From NCBI GenBank assembly GCA_026387085.1, contig JAPLMK010000065.1:1-51120 (forward strand): a DNA stretch of 51,120 bases, read 5' to 3'. The notes under the pieces were generated by a model that made no database searches, had not been told where the DNA came from, and saw nothing but the letters and a program-made list of their open reading frames with translations. Positions within the stretch are counted from its first letter, which is position 1. Each line of letters begins with the position of its first letter. The DNA is from Candidatus Omnitrophota bacterium. Its GTDB lineage: Bacteria; Ratteibacteria; UBA8468; MWAK01. This document shows positions 7,316-15,818 of this stretch, piece after piece. The position numbers and the translations under genes were made by a program.

Positions 7316-8320
7316 TTAAAACTGGCGCAAAAATCGGACGTCATTTTCATAAAAAAGCCGGATGTCCGGTATTCCGTATTTAACCATTGCAATCCGCTCT
7401 ATGCCTACGCCAAAAGCGAATCCGGTCAGGTCTTTCTGTTTATAGCCAACGTTCCGTAAAACATTGGGATGGACCATGCCGCAACCCAAAATCTCCAAAA
7501 ACCCGGAACGGCCGCACGAAGAACAACCCTTCGCCTGGCAGACCGGGCAAGAGATGCTCACCTCCGCGCTCGGTTCGGTAAAGGGAAAGAAAGACGGCGT
7601 AAAACGAGTCTTAAAAGAGAAGGGGAAGATATGCTCCAGGAACATTGTCAGCACGCCTTTCAGGTGGGTGAAATTAGTCCCTTTTTCCACCATCAGCCCT
7701 TCCAGCTGGTGGAAGACCGGAGAGTGGCTGGCGTCCTGGGCATCACGCCGGTAACAGCGGCCTGCGGTGATAATCCGCAACGGCGGTTTTTCTTTCTCCA
7801 TCACCCGGACCTGCACCGGAGAAGTGTGGCTGCGCAAAAGAACGCCGGGCGCCAGGTAAAAAGTGTCCTGCATATCCCGGGCCGGATGGTCGGCCGGGGT
7901 GTTAAGCGCGTCAAAATTATACCACTCGGTCTCAATTTCCGGTCCCTCCCAAGCCTGAAAACCGATCTTTTCAAAAAAGCCGACTGACTCCCGGATAATT
8001 TGAGTCAACGGATGCAAGCGCCCAATCTTAATTTCCGGTCCGGGCAGGGTCAAATCAATCGTTGTTTTTGGTTTTTCCTGCAACCCCTGCTCCGCTTCTG
8101 CCATCCTTGCTTCAAACTCCTTTTTCAGCTGATTGGCTGCCGCGCCCATTAAACGGCGCTCTTCCGGATTAAGGTCTTTAAGTCCGCGCAGAATTTCAGT
8201 TAAAAAACCGCCCTTCCTGCCCAGAAACCTGACCCGCACGCCCTCAAGAGACGCCTGGTCTTTAACCTCACCCAGCGCTTTTTCGAAATCCGCCCGCAAT
8301 TCTTCTGTTTTATTTAACAT
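7316..8320 (-). CDS. pheS: Phenylalanyl-tRNA synthetase alpha subunit
   Basis: Catalytic class II subunit of PheRS. The N-terminal coiled coil (about 1-85) is followed by motif 1, motif 2 (AGRCYRRDAQDASHSPVFHQLEG) regions and motif 3 (GVGIERIAMVKYGI). The Phe pocket segments SHTSPVQ and PFTEPSAEV are present. Length 334 is normal. A Cys-rich insert (CPVCQAKGCSSCG) lies between the FTEP motif and motif 3; short forms of it occur in other PheS. The start lies 2 nt after the nadD stop. The usual partner pheT does not follow; efp does, so PheT must be encoded elsewhere. Confidence 0.97.
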   Translation of the reverse strand: MLNKTEELRADFEKALGEVKDQASLEGVRVRFLGRKGGFLTEILRGLKDLNPEERRLMGAAANQLKKEFEARMAEAEQGLQEKPKTTIDLTLPGPEIKIGRLHPLTQIIRESVGFFEKIGFQAWEGPEIETEWYNFDALNTPADHPARDMQDTFYLAPGVLLRSHTSPVQVRVMEKEKPPLRIITAGRCYRRDAQDASHSPVFHQLEGLMVEKGTNFTHLKGVLTMFLEHIFPFSFKTRFTPSFFPFTEPSAEVSISCPVCQAKGCSSCGRSGFLEILGCGMVHPNVLRNVGYKQKDLTGFAFGVGIERIAMVKYGIPDIRLFYENDVRFLRQF

Positions 8321-8322
8321 GT

Positions 8323-8898
8323 TTACCGATATAAATCATGTTCAATGATATACTGCCGCACCGGTTCCGATACCAGGTACCGGATGGAACCGCCTTCCTT
8401 CATGCGTTGCCGGACATCATGCCCGGAAACTGAAAAAAAACCCATCGCTAATTCCTGAAACTTAACTCCTTCCGGCAAATTCTCCGGGTGCCTGGCATGT
8501 TCCCGGCCCGCAACCACAAAAGTAACCAACCGGGCCAAACTGTTAATTTTATACCAGGTGCCTATCTCTTGAAAAGCGTCCGCACCCAAAATCAGGTAGA
8601 ATTTCGCCTCGGAACCATACTGTTCTGAAAAGTGCCGTATCGTCTCGTAACTGAAAGACGGGCCCTGCCGTCTTATCTCAAAATCGGAAGCCGCAAACCG
8701 CGGATTACCTTCGATTGCCAGCAAAACCATCCGGTACCGGTCTTCGCCTGACGCTTCCGTCAGGCCCCGGTGGACCGGAACACCGGCCGGCACAAATAAG
8801 ACCTTTTCCAATCCGAGCGATTCCCGGGCCGTTTCCGCCACAACCAAGTGGCCGGCATGAATCGGGTCAAACGTTCCGCCTAAAATACCAATGTTCAT
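8323..8898 (-). CDS. nadD: Nicotinate-nucleotide adenylyltransferase
   Basis: Adenylates nicotinate mononucleotide to deamido-NAD in NAD synthesis. 191 residues with the nucleotidyltransferase signature GGTFDPIHAGH (7-17), followed by SFSYETI, LILGADAF and the C-terminal ISxT-equivalent SVSGHDVRQRM segment that completes the ATP site. It forms a tight pair with pheS (2-nt gap). Confidence 0.95.
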   Translation of the reverse strand: MNIGILGGTFDPIHAGHLVVAETARESLGLEKVLFVPAGVPVHRGLTEASGEDRYRMVLLAIEGNPRFAASDFEIRRQGPSFSYETIRHFSEQYGSEAKFYLILGADAFQEIGTWYKINSLARLVTFVVAGREHARHPENLPEGVKFQELAMGFFSVSGHDVRQRMKEGGSIRYLVSEPVRQYIIEHDLYR

Positions 8899-8929
8899 AA
8901 AAAGGACATCAATGTAAAATTCAAAGTGT

Positions 8930-9000
8930 AAATTGTAAAATGCAAAATTATTTTGTTTAAGAAGTTCATTTTACATTTTGCAATCTGCATTCTGCAATTT
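8930..9000. repeat. AT-rich imperfect inverted repeat between proA and nadD
   Basis: AAATTGTAAAATGCA (8930-8944) and TGCATTCTGCAATTT (8986-9000) match as an inverted pair at 13 of 15 positions. The 115-nt spacer is made almost wholly of such TGCAAAAT/TTTTGCA words, like the palindromic AT-rich repeats that are dispersed in many genomes. No gene. Confidence 0.55.
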
Positions 9001-9013
9001 GAAATATCTTGAT

Positions 9014-10270
9014 TTATGTCCGCACCTGCCCGTCCCCGTAAACTAAATATTTATACGAGGTTAATTCTTTCAGGCCCATCGGGCCGCGCGCGTGAATCTT
9101 GTCGGTGCTGATTCCTATTTCTGCGCCCAACCCGAATTCAAATCCGTCGGTAAACCTGGTGGATGCGTTATGGTAAATTGCGGCCGCGTCAACTTCCTTC
9201 AAAAACATTTCCGCAATTAGGTTATCGCCGGTGATAATAGCTTCCGAATGGCCGGTCCCATACGTATTAACCCAAAAAATCGCTTCTTCCGGAGAAGCGA
9301 CAACCTTAATGGCGATAGTCAGGTCAAGGAATTCGTTGCCCCAATCACTTTCCTGGGCAACCCGGGCCTGGGGAATAATCCTTCTGGTGTCCGGACAACC
9401 GCGCATTTCCACCCCTTTTTCCTGAAAAAGGCGCGCCATCTCCGGCAGGAAGTCCGGCGCAATATCCCGGTGGACCAAGAGCGTTTCGGTAGCGTTACAG
9501 GTAGCCGGCCGCTGCGTCTTGGCGTTCAGGGTAACCGACCAGGCCATATTCAGGTCCGCCGCTTTATCGACATAGGTGTGACAGACACCTTTATAGTGCT
9601 TAATAACCGGAATCTTGCTCTTTTCCACTACGGTCCTGATTAAGGACTCTCCGCCCCGGGGAATAACCAGGTTGATATACCCGGACAAAGAAAGAAGATA
9701 ATCAACCGCGGCGTGCTCCCGGCTCGCGACCAGGGAAACAGAGCCGGCTGGAAAGTTTGCTTTTTCCAAAGACTGCCGTAATATCTGCGCTAAAACAGTA
9801 TTGGTTTGCAGAGAATCGGACCCGCCCTTAAGAATTACCGCGTTGCCGCTTTTCAGGCAGAGGCCGGCCGCTTCCACGGTAACATCCGGCCGGGACTCAT
9901 AGATAATGGCAATGACCCCGATCGGAACAGCAACCTGTTTAACCAGAAGCCCGTTCGGTCTTTTATTTTCCGAAAGCAACCGGTTTAACGGGTCAGGCAA
10001 CTCCCGGACTGCGGAAAGAGCGTCCGCTGTCTTTCGGATATCCGCCTCAAAAAATCCAAGCCGGTCAAGATAAGCGCTGTTCCGGCCGGCTGCTTTCGCC
10101 TGCGCCAAATCTTCCCGGTTGGCCTCGACAACCTTCCCTTGCTGGTCGATAAGGGTTTTGCTTAAAAGCAAAAGGAGGCGGTTCCGCTGTTCGGCGGAGG
10201 CGTTGGCCAAAACAAGACTGGCCGCTTTTGCCGCTTTCGCCTGTTCTAATATCTCCCGATAAATAGGCAT
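9014..10270 (-). CDS. proA: Gamma-glutamyl phosphate reductase
   Basis: Reduces gamma-glutamyl phosphate to glutamate semialdehyde with NADPH in proline synthesis. The ALDH-fold protein carries the catalytic Cys in RPATCNATET (Cys258 in this numbering), the VIPRGG loop and the C-terminal GLGAEIGISTDKIHARGPMGL signature. The frame is open to ATG 10357, but the ATG at 10270 is chosen: it has AAGGA 5 nt upstream and gives 418 residues, the family length. The extra 29 codons would be read through a GC-rich palindrome. proB is not in the window. Divergent from bamA. Confidence 0.95.
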   Translation of the reverse strand: MPIYREILEQAKAAKAASLVLANASAEQRNRLLLLLSKTLIDQQGKVVEANREDLAQAKAAGRNSAYLDRLGFFEADIRKTADALSAVRELPDPLNRLLSENKRPNGLLVKQVAVPIGVIAIIYESRPDVTVEAAGLCLKSGNAVILKGGSDSLQTNTVLAQILRQSLEKANFPAGSVSLVASREHAAVDYLLSLSGYINLVIPRGGESLIRTVVEKSKIPVIKHYKGVCHTYVDKAADLNMAWSVTLNAKTQRPATCNATETLLVHRDIAPDFLPEMARLFQEKGVEMRGCPDTRRIIPQARVAQESDWGNEFLDLTIAIKVVASPEEAIFWVNTYGTGHSEAIITGDNLIAEMFLKEVDAAAIYHNASTRFTDGFEFGLGAEIGISTDKIHARGPMGLKELTSYKYLVYGDGQVRT

Positions 10271-10282
10271 TTCATTCCTTCC

Positions 10283-10303
10283 CCTCCCCGCCTGCGGGGG
10301 AGG
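10283..10303. repeat. GC-rich palindrome in the proA leader
   Basis: CCTCCCC-GCCTGCG-GGGGAGG forms a 7-bp stem extendable by an inner GC pair. It lies in the predicted 5' UTR of proA, directly upstream of its ribosome site, and may influence translation or be one of the intergenic palindromes of this genome. Confidence 0.5.
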
Positions 10304-10327
10304 AACGGGTGGGGACAATACCACCTT

Positions 10328-10357
10328 ATTGTACTTTGCGCTCTCTGTTTTGGTCAA
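10328..10357 (-). promoter_or_regulatory. proA promoter
   Basis: Minus-strand TTGACC (10352-10357) and TACAAT (10328-10333) are 18 bp apart. Expected start near 10321, leaving a leader of about 50 nt that contains the GC-rich palindrome. Confidence 0.6.
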
Positions 10358-10387
10358 TTTTATCCTTTATTTGCATCCCCTTAATAT

Positions 10388-10416
10388 TTGACGCCGAATT
10401 TGTTTAGGGGTAAAAT
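10388..10416 (+). promoter_or_regulatory. bamA promoter, predicted leaderless
   Basis: TTGACG (10388-10393) and TAAAAT (10411-10416) are exactly 17 bp apart. Transcription would begin about 7 nt after the -10 box, which is the A of the bamA ATG (10423). No Shine-Dalgarno is seen before that ATG. Confidence 0.65.
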
Positions 10417-10422
10417 TATAGG

Positions 10423-12750
10423 ATGTGCAAAAAACTGTTTTTAGGGTTTTTATGCCTCTGTAGTATGGCCTTACTGTTGTCTTTGTTTCCGACAAACAAA
10501 TGCGGCGCGGCCGAACCGACGGTTCCAGGCCTGTCCGATAACAAGGTTATCTCTTTTGAAGTTACCGGCAATCAAACCATTTCCGCCGCGCGTATTGTAT
10601 TGCTGGTCCAGACCAAAGCCGGGCAGCCCTATTCGGAAGATGTCTTTTCCGAAGACATAAAACGTTTGCTGGCCACCGGGCTCTTCAGTGATGTCGTTCC
10701 CCGGGTGGAAGAGGTTTCCGCCGGTGTAAAAATAACCATCCAAGTCAAAGAAAATCCCACCATTAAAGAGATTAAATTTGCGGGCAACAAACGTTACAAC
10801 CGGAAGATTCTTCAAGACGAAAGCGGACTAACGGTGGGCCAGCTCTACGATAAAGCCAAAGCGCTGGAAGCAAAAAATAAAGTTGCCGACTATTATCTCA
10901 AAAAGGGATTCCTTTTTACGGAAGTTGAACTGAACGCCGTTGAAACATCTCCGGCGCAGGCCAGCTTAAACTTCACTGTCCGGGAAGGCGTTATCGCCCG
11001 GGTCACCAAAATTTCCATCTCCGGCAATAAATCGATAAAGCGGAGTAAAATTGAAAAAGTTTTAACCATCAAAAAACGAAACCCCCTGGTGCTCCGGCTC
11101 GGGACTTTCAAAGAAGAAGCGCTGAATAACGACCGGAACCAGATAGAAAAAATTTACAAGAAAGCCGGCTTTGCCGACGTAAAAGTGACGAGCGAAGTAA
11201 AACGATACAAGAAAACTTTAGAGGTTATTTACACCATCGAGGAAGGAAAGCGTTATACTCTGGGCGCAATGACTTTTTCCGGCAACCTGGTCTACCCGGA
11301 AGCAGAACTGCGAAAAATACTCTCTAAAAAAACCGGCAACCCATACAGCGAAGAAACGGTTGCTTTCGACGGAAATAATCTTGTCTCTTTTTATCGCGAC
11401 CGCGGATACCTCAAGTGCCAGGTGGAACCGGTAGCCGTTTATAATTCCGGCGCTAACGCGGTTGATCTTGCCTACCAGATAACTCCGGGCGGCATCATCG
11501 AAATAGAAGAGATTAATATTACCGGTAACAACCGCACCCGGGATAAAGTTCTCCGCCGGGAAATAAAATTAACACCCGGCGACATTTTTAACGGAGCCAA
11601 GCTGCGAAAATCGATGGACAACCTGCGGGACCTGAATTACTTTGAGGACGTTAGCGTTCAACCCCAGGAAGGTTCCGCCCCGGACAAAGCAAGGCTCGCC
11701 TTTAACGTCAAAGAAAAAGAACGCACCGGCAACCTCCTCTTCGGCCTGGGCTACAGCACCGTAGACGCGCTGGTCGGGTTCGTATCGGTGGAACAGACAA
11801 ACTTTGACTGGCGCAACCCGCCTTCATTTGTCGGCGGAGGCCAGAATTTACGCGTCTCCGCGGAATTTGGCGGCACGCGGCGTGGTTATTCCTTAAGCTT
11901 TTTTGAACCATACCTCAACAACTGGCCCTTGTCGTTCGGTTTCGACCTTTACAGCCGAAATAAGGATTGGGGCGAGTATGACGAGGAGCGGGTAGGGGCC
12001 GATTTACGCTTCGGCTGGAGGATTTCCGACTACTGGCGGTTCAGCCTTACCCCCCGGGTAGAAGACGTCACCATTTCCAATATTCAAGCAGGCGCGCCGG
12101 CCGAATATCTCCTGGAAAAAGGCAACAAGCAAAGCAATAGCATCACCGTTGCTCTCGCCCGCGACACCCGGGATTCTCGGCTCCGGACCACAACCGGGAC
12201 CAACCAGGAGATATCCTTAAAATACTTCGGTGACTTCCTGGGCGGAGAAAATAACTTCTGGAAGACCGAATATGAACTCACCTATTACCACCCGCTGCCT
12301 AAAAATTTTATCTTCTCCGCGCATACGCTGTTAGCTTACGCTTCCGGCCTGGATAAAGGGACTGACCTGCCGTTCTATGAGCGTTACTTCTGCGGCGGAG
12401 CCAAAACAGTGCGCGGTTACGCGGAACGTTCCCTGGGCCCGCTGTACACTGTCGGTCCTTTTGCCGGAGTGGCCCGGGGCGGCAACCTCATGACGGCGGC
12501 AAACATCGAGGTCTCCAAGCCAATTTACGAAAACATTTTAAGCCTTGTTTTCTTTGCCGATGCCGGGCAAACATTTTTGGGGTCAAGAACTTTTAAATTA
12601 TCCGAAATAAAAATCGGCGTTGGCGCCGGCGTGCGGATTAAAGTTCCCCTCTTTGCCATTCCAATAAAGTTAGATTACGGATACGCGTTGGACCCTTTGC
12701 CCGGAGAAAGCCCGGGGCGGTTGCATTTCACCATTGATTACTGGTTTTAA
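10423..12750 (+). CDS. bamA: Outer membrane protein assembly factor BamA
   Basis: Omp85 protein that folds beta-barrels into the outer membrane. A signal peptide (about 1-30, with a hydrophobic core and AAE at the end) is followed by five POTRA repeats (about 43-430, each with a GN.. strand such as VTGNQTIS, FAGNKRYN, ISGNKSIK, FSGNLVYP and ITGNNRTR) and a 16-stranded barrel. The substrate-critical loop motif VRGY is at 663-666 and the protein ends in Phe, the usual barrel signal. 775 residues, the normal size. First gene of an envelope operon with skp, lpxD and lpxC-fabZ. Its promoter predicts a leaderless mRNA. Confidence 0.96.
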   Translation: MCKKLFLGFLCLCSMALLLSLFPTNKCGAAEPTVPGLSDNKVISFEVTGNQTISAARIVLLVQTKAGQPYSEDVFSEDIKRLLATGLFSDVVPRVEEVSAGVKITIQVKENPTIKEIKFAGNKRYNRKILQDESGLTVGQLYDKAKALEAKNKVADYYLKKGFLFTEVELNAVETSPAQASLNFTVREGVIARVTKISISGNKSIKRSKIEKVLTIKKRNPLVLRLGTFKEEALNNDRNQIEKIYKKAGFADVKVTSEVKRYKKTLEVIYTIEEGKRYTLGAMTFSGNLVYPEAELRKILSKKTGNPYSEETVAFDGNNLVSFYRDRGYLKCQVEPVAVYNSGANAVDLAYQITPGGIIEIEEINITGNNRTRDKVLRREIKLTPGDIFNGAKLRKSMDNLRDLNYFEDVSVQPQEGSAPDKARLAFNVKEKERTGNLLFGLGYSTVDALVGFVSVEQTNFDWRNPPSFVGGGQNLRVSAEFGGTRRGYSLSFFEPYLNNWPLSFGFDLYSRNKDWGEYDEERVGADLRFGWRISDYWRFSLTPRVEDVTISNIQAGAPAEYLLEKGNKQSNSITVALARDTRDSRLRTTTGTNQEISLKYFGDFLGGENNFWKTEYELTYYHPLPKNFIFSAHTLLAYASGLDKGTDLPFYERYFCGGAKTVRGYAERSLGPLYTVGPFAGVARGGNLMTAANIEVSKPIYENILSLVFFADAGQTFLGSRTFKLSEIKIGVGAGVRIKVPLFAIPIKLDYGYALDPLPGESPGRLHFTIDYWF

Positions 12751-12760
12751 AGGAGGAAAC

Positions 12761-13303
12761 ATGATGAAGAAATTTGCGCGGGTTGGTTTGTTGGTAGTTG
12801 TCGGACTGCTGCTCGTAAAAGGAATGGGCCGGGCCGAGGATGTAAAGGTTGGCGTCGTAGATGTCAATAAGATATTTTCCAGTTACACGAAAGTAACGGA
12901 AAATCAGGCGGAGTTTGATAAGTTCCGGGAAGAGCGCCAGGCAGACGTGCAGAAAAAAGCCGAAGCGGCCGACAAAGAGATTAAGCCCCTGCAGGAGAAA
13001 CTGGACAAGGGGGGCAAGGTCATGAAGAAAGAAGAATCGGACAAGCTCACGGCTGAAATTGAAAAGAAAAAACAGGACATCCTTAACCTCCAGCGGGACA
13101 TCTACCAGGAACTCCAGACAAAGAACCGCGAATTGGTTGAGGCGCGGGTAAAAGAGATTGAAGCCGCCATCGCCAAACTGGCCAAGGAAAACGGTTACAC
13201 GTTCGTCATCAACAAAGAAGCGGTTCTTTACTTCCCGGACACAGCCGACTTAAGCGCTCAGGTCATCACTGTCTTAAATAAACCGGCCGCGGTAAAGAAA
13301 TGA
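12761..13303 (+). CDS. Skp/OmpH-family periplasmic chaperone
   Basis: Periplasmic holdase for unfolded outer-membrane proteins. A signal peptide (hydrophobic VGLLVVVGLLLV, cleavage near GRAED) is followed by KVGVVDVNKIFSSY, a long charged coiled coil (about 55-135) and a C-terminal strand region. AGGAGG at 12751-12756 sits just before ATG 12761; an in-frame ATG at 12734 inside bamA lacks a ribosome site and is rejected. 180 residues, usual for Skp. Directly follows bamA, as in many Gram-negative genomes. Confidence 0.93.
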   Translation: MMKKFARVGLLVVVGLLLVKGMGRAEDVKVGVVDVNKIFSSYTKVTENQAEFDKFREERQADVQKKAEAADKEIKPLQEKLDKGGKVMKKEESDKLTAEIEKKKQDILNLQRDIYQELQTKNRELVEARVKEIEAAIAKLAKENGYTFVINKEAVLYFPDTADLSAQVITVLNKPAAVKK

Positions 13304-13315
13304 TACTCGTAACCC

Positions 13316-14359
13316 ATGGGTAAAACAGTTAAACAATTAGCAGCTCTGGTTGGCGGAAAGGTTATCGGCGACGAGGACCTGGTTGTAAGCGGCGTCTCCG
13401 GTATCAAGGAAGCAAAGGCCGGCGAAATTACCTTTGTCGCCAACCGGAAATATTATTGCCTGATGGATAAGACCCACGCCTCGGCAATCCTGGTGCCGCC
13501 GGAGATAAAAGCCGGCAAGCGTACCTTGATTTCGGTTGACAACCCTTCGCTGGCTTTCGCGCGCATTGTTTCGCTTTTCGGGCCGGAAGCGGTCAAGGTC
13601 CCGCCTGGCATCCATCCTACCGCGATCGTCGGGGAAGGCGTGGTCCTGGGTAAAGACGTTTCCATCCAGCCCTACGTGGTGATTGAAGACCACGCCCGAA
13701 TCGGCGACCGGACCGTGCTCTGCGCCGGCGTCTACGTAGGGCACTACACCAGCATCGGAGACGACTGCCTGGTCTTCCCCCACGTTTCCATCCGGGAAAG
13801 AGTGGAGATCGGCAACCGCGTAATCATCCACGGAGGTACCGTCATCGGCGACGACGGTTTTGGTTTCGCTACCGTCAGCGGCATCCACCAGAAAATACCC
13901 CAAATCGGAACGGTGCGGATTGAAGATGATGTCGAAATCGGTTCCTGTGTCATCATCGACCGGGCGCGTTTTGACGCAACCCTGATTAAGCGCGGCGTTA
14001 AGATCGACAACCTGGTCCAGGTTGCCCACAACGTTACCATCGGCGAACACACTATTGTCGTGGCCCAGGTAGGCATCTCCGGCAGCGCCACCATCGGTAA
14101 AAACGTAATCATCGCCGGCCAGGCCGGGATTATCGGCCACGTCGATGTCGGGGATAACGTCATTATCGCCGGAAAAGCCGGCGTTACCAAAAATATTCCG
14201 GCCGGAAAAAAAGTTTCCGGTTTCCCGGCCCGGGAACATACCCAGGACATGAAGATTCAGGCCTATCTACACAAGCAACCCGAACTCTGGGAAAAAATTT
14301 CAGCCATGGAAGCCCGGCTCGCTAAATTGGAGAAAGATGGCCCAGCAGACAACCATTAA
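13316..14359 (+). CDS. lpxD: UDP-3-O-acylglucosamine N-acyltransferase (LpxD)
   Basis: Adds the second acyl chain to UDP-acylglucosamine in lipid A synthesis. An N-terminal uridine-binding domain (1-100) is followed by a left-handed parallel beta-helix of hexapeptide repeats (about 100-310) and a C-terminal helix. Catalytic His238 lies in VQVAHNVTIGEH. 347 residues, standard. It lies 12 nt after skp and overlaps the next gene by 23 nt, so the two lipid A genes are likely coupled. Confidence 0.96.
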   Translation: MGKTVKQLAALVGGKVIGDEDLVVSGVSGIKEAKAGEITFVANRKYYCLMDKTHASAILVPPEIKAGKRTLISVDNPSLAFARIVSLFGPEAVKVPPGIHPTAIVGEGVVLGKDVSIQPYVVIEDHARIGDRTVLCAGVYVGHYTSIGDDCLVFPHVSIRERVEIGNRVIIHGGTVIGDDGFGFATVSGIHQKIPQIGTVRIEDDVEIGSCVIIDRARFDATLIKRGVKIDNLVQVAHNVTIGEHTIVVAQVGISGSATIGKNVIIAGQAGIIGHVDVGDNVIIAGKAGVTKNIPAGKKVSGFPAREHTQDMKIQAYLHKQPELWEKISAMEARLAKLEKDGPADNH

Positions 14360-15656
14360 AAAAGAAGTGTCTTTTCAAGGAAAAGGCCTTCATACCGCCC
14401 ACAAAGCGAAGGTAACTTTTAAGCCGGCTCCAAAAGATACCGGCCTTATTTTTGTGCGAACCGACCTGGCCGGCCGGCCGCAGGTCAAAGCAGAAATCGC
14501 CAACCTTCTGCCGGAAGAAAGGCGCTCCCGGCGTACTTCTATCGGTAACGGCCCGGCAGAAGTACACACCGTGGAACACATCCTGGCCACGGTGCTGGGG
14601 TTGGGCATTGACAATCTTTTAATTGAGATAGACAACGACGAGTTCCCCGGCGAAGACGGCAGCAGCAAGAATCTGGCCGAACTCCTCCTGAAGGCGGGCA
14701 TGGAAGAACAGCCGGCGCAACGGCGCGCGCTTCTTCTAAAAGAACCAATCTTCGTCAGCAATAACGACAGCCAGGTTATCGCGCTTCCGGCGCCGGAATT
14801 TAAAATCTCCTATACGCTGGACTATCCCGCGCCCCTGAATAGTCAGTTTGCCTCCTTCCCGATAAACCGCGAAACGTTTCTCCGTGAAATCGCGCCGGCC
14901 CGCACCTTCTGCCTCCAGGAAGAAGTTGACGCTCTGGTAAAAAGCGGTTTAGGCAAGGGTTCCAACTACAACAACACTATCGTTATCGGCGAAGATGGCG
15001 CAATCAACAACACTTTGCGTTTTAAAAACGAGATGGTGCGCCACAAGATTCTGGACCTTTTGGGCGACATCGGCCTGTTGGGCGCAAAGCCCCAGATGCA
15101 CGTTGTGGCAGTTCGGAGCGGACACAACCTTAACGTCCGTCTGGTCAACAAACTAATAGACATCAGCCACCGGGAAACTGCGGCCGGAGTCATTTCACCA
15201 GAAGCGGAAGCGGTTTCGGGCAAGGAATTCCTGGAAGCAGAGGATATCTTAAAAATTATTCCCCACCGCCATCCGTTCCTTTTTGTAGACCGAATCCTGA
15301 AAATCGAAGACGACAATACAATTATCGGGCTCAAAAATGTCTCGATTAACGAACCCTACTTCGCCGGACATTTTCCGGACCACCCGGTAATGCCCGGGGT
15401 CATTTTAATTGAAACAATGGCGCAGGTAGCCGCGTGTCTGATGCTGAGGAAAAAAGAAAACCGCAACAAGGTTGCCTATTTCGCCGCCATAGACAACGCC
15501 CGATTCCGGAATGCGGTCTTGCCCGGAGACCAGCTGCTTATCAAAGTAGCGTTGATAAAATTCCGCACCCGGATTGGCCAAGTACACGCCAAGGCCTTGG
15601 TAAACGGAAAGGTGGCGGCCGAGGCAGATTTGATGTTTGCCTTGTTGGAACGTTAG
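14337..15656 (+). CDS. LpxC-FabZ fusion: UDP-acyl-GlcNAc deacetylase / beta-hydroxyacyl-ACP dehydratase
   Basis: Two enzymes in one chain. Residues 1-285 are LpxC, the committed zinc deacetylase of lipid A synthesis: Glu80/His81 in HTVEH, zinc ligands His236 and Asp240 in RHKILDLLGD, catalytic His263 in RSGHNLN. Residues about 298-439 are FabZ, the hotdog dehydratase of fatty-acid elongation: His312 in PHRHPF and Glu359 in LIETMAQ, with GHFPDHPVMPG between. All catalytic residues are present, so both halves should be active. Known fusion (as in Bacteroidota and some PVC-related lineages). It links supply of acyl chains to lipid A. No lpxA follows; the strand switches. Confidence 0.95.
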   Translation: MAQQTTIKKEVSFQGKGLHTAHKAKVTFKPAPKDTGLIFVRTDLAGRPQVKAEIANLLPEERRSRRTSIGNGPAEVHTVEHILATVLGLGIDNLLIEIDNDEFPGEDGSSKNLAELLLKAGMEEQPAQRRALLLKEPIFVSNNDSQVIALPAPEFKISYTLDYPAPLNSQFASFPINRETFLREIAPARTFCLQEEVDALVKSGLGKGSNYNNTIVIGEDGAINNTLRFKNEMVRHKILDLLGDIGLLGAKPQMHVVAVRSGHNLNVRLVNKLIDISHRETAAGVISPEAEAVSGKEFLEAEDILKIIPHRHPFLFVDRILKIEDDNTIIGLKNVSINEPYFAGHFPDHPVMPGVILIETMAQVAACLMLRKKENRNKVAYFAAIDNARFRNAVLPGDQLLIKVALIKFRTRIGQVHAKALVNGKVAAEADLMFALLER

Positions 15657-15818
15657 AAAATATGCAGAATTAACACGGCTCAAAAAAATCAGGTAGGTGA
15701 ATGTATAACAATTATTGAAGATTTTGCATGCCCTGCCGGAAACTACTACAAAAACGCGCTCCCCCTAAAACCGAAAAGTAAACGATAGGTCTTTTTGCGG
15801 TGTCGTCCCAGATTAAAA

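Noticed and set aside
13337..14239. 300-codon open frame on the minus strand opposite lpxD
   Set aside because: It lies wholly under lpxD, has a repetitive Gly/Asp-rich composition from the hexapeptide repeats and no family similarity.
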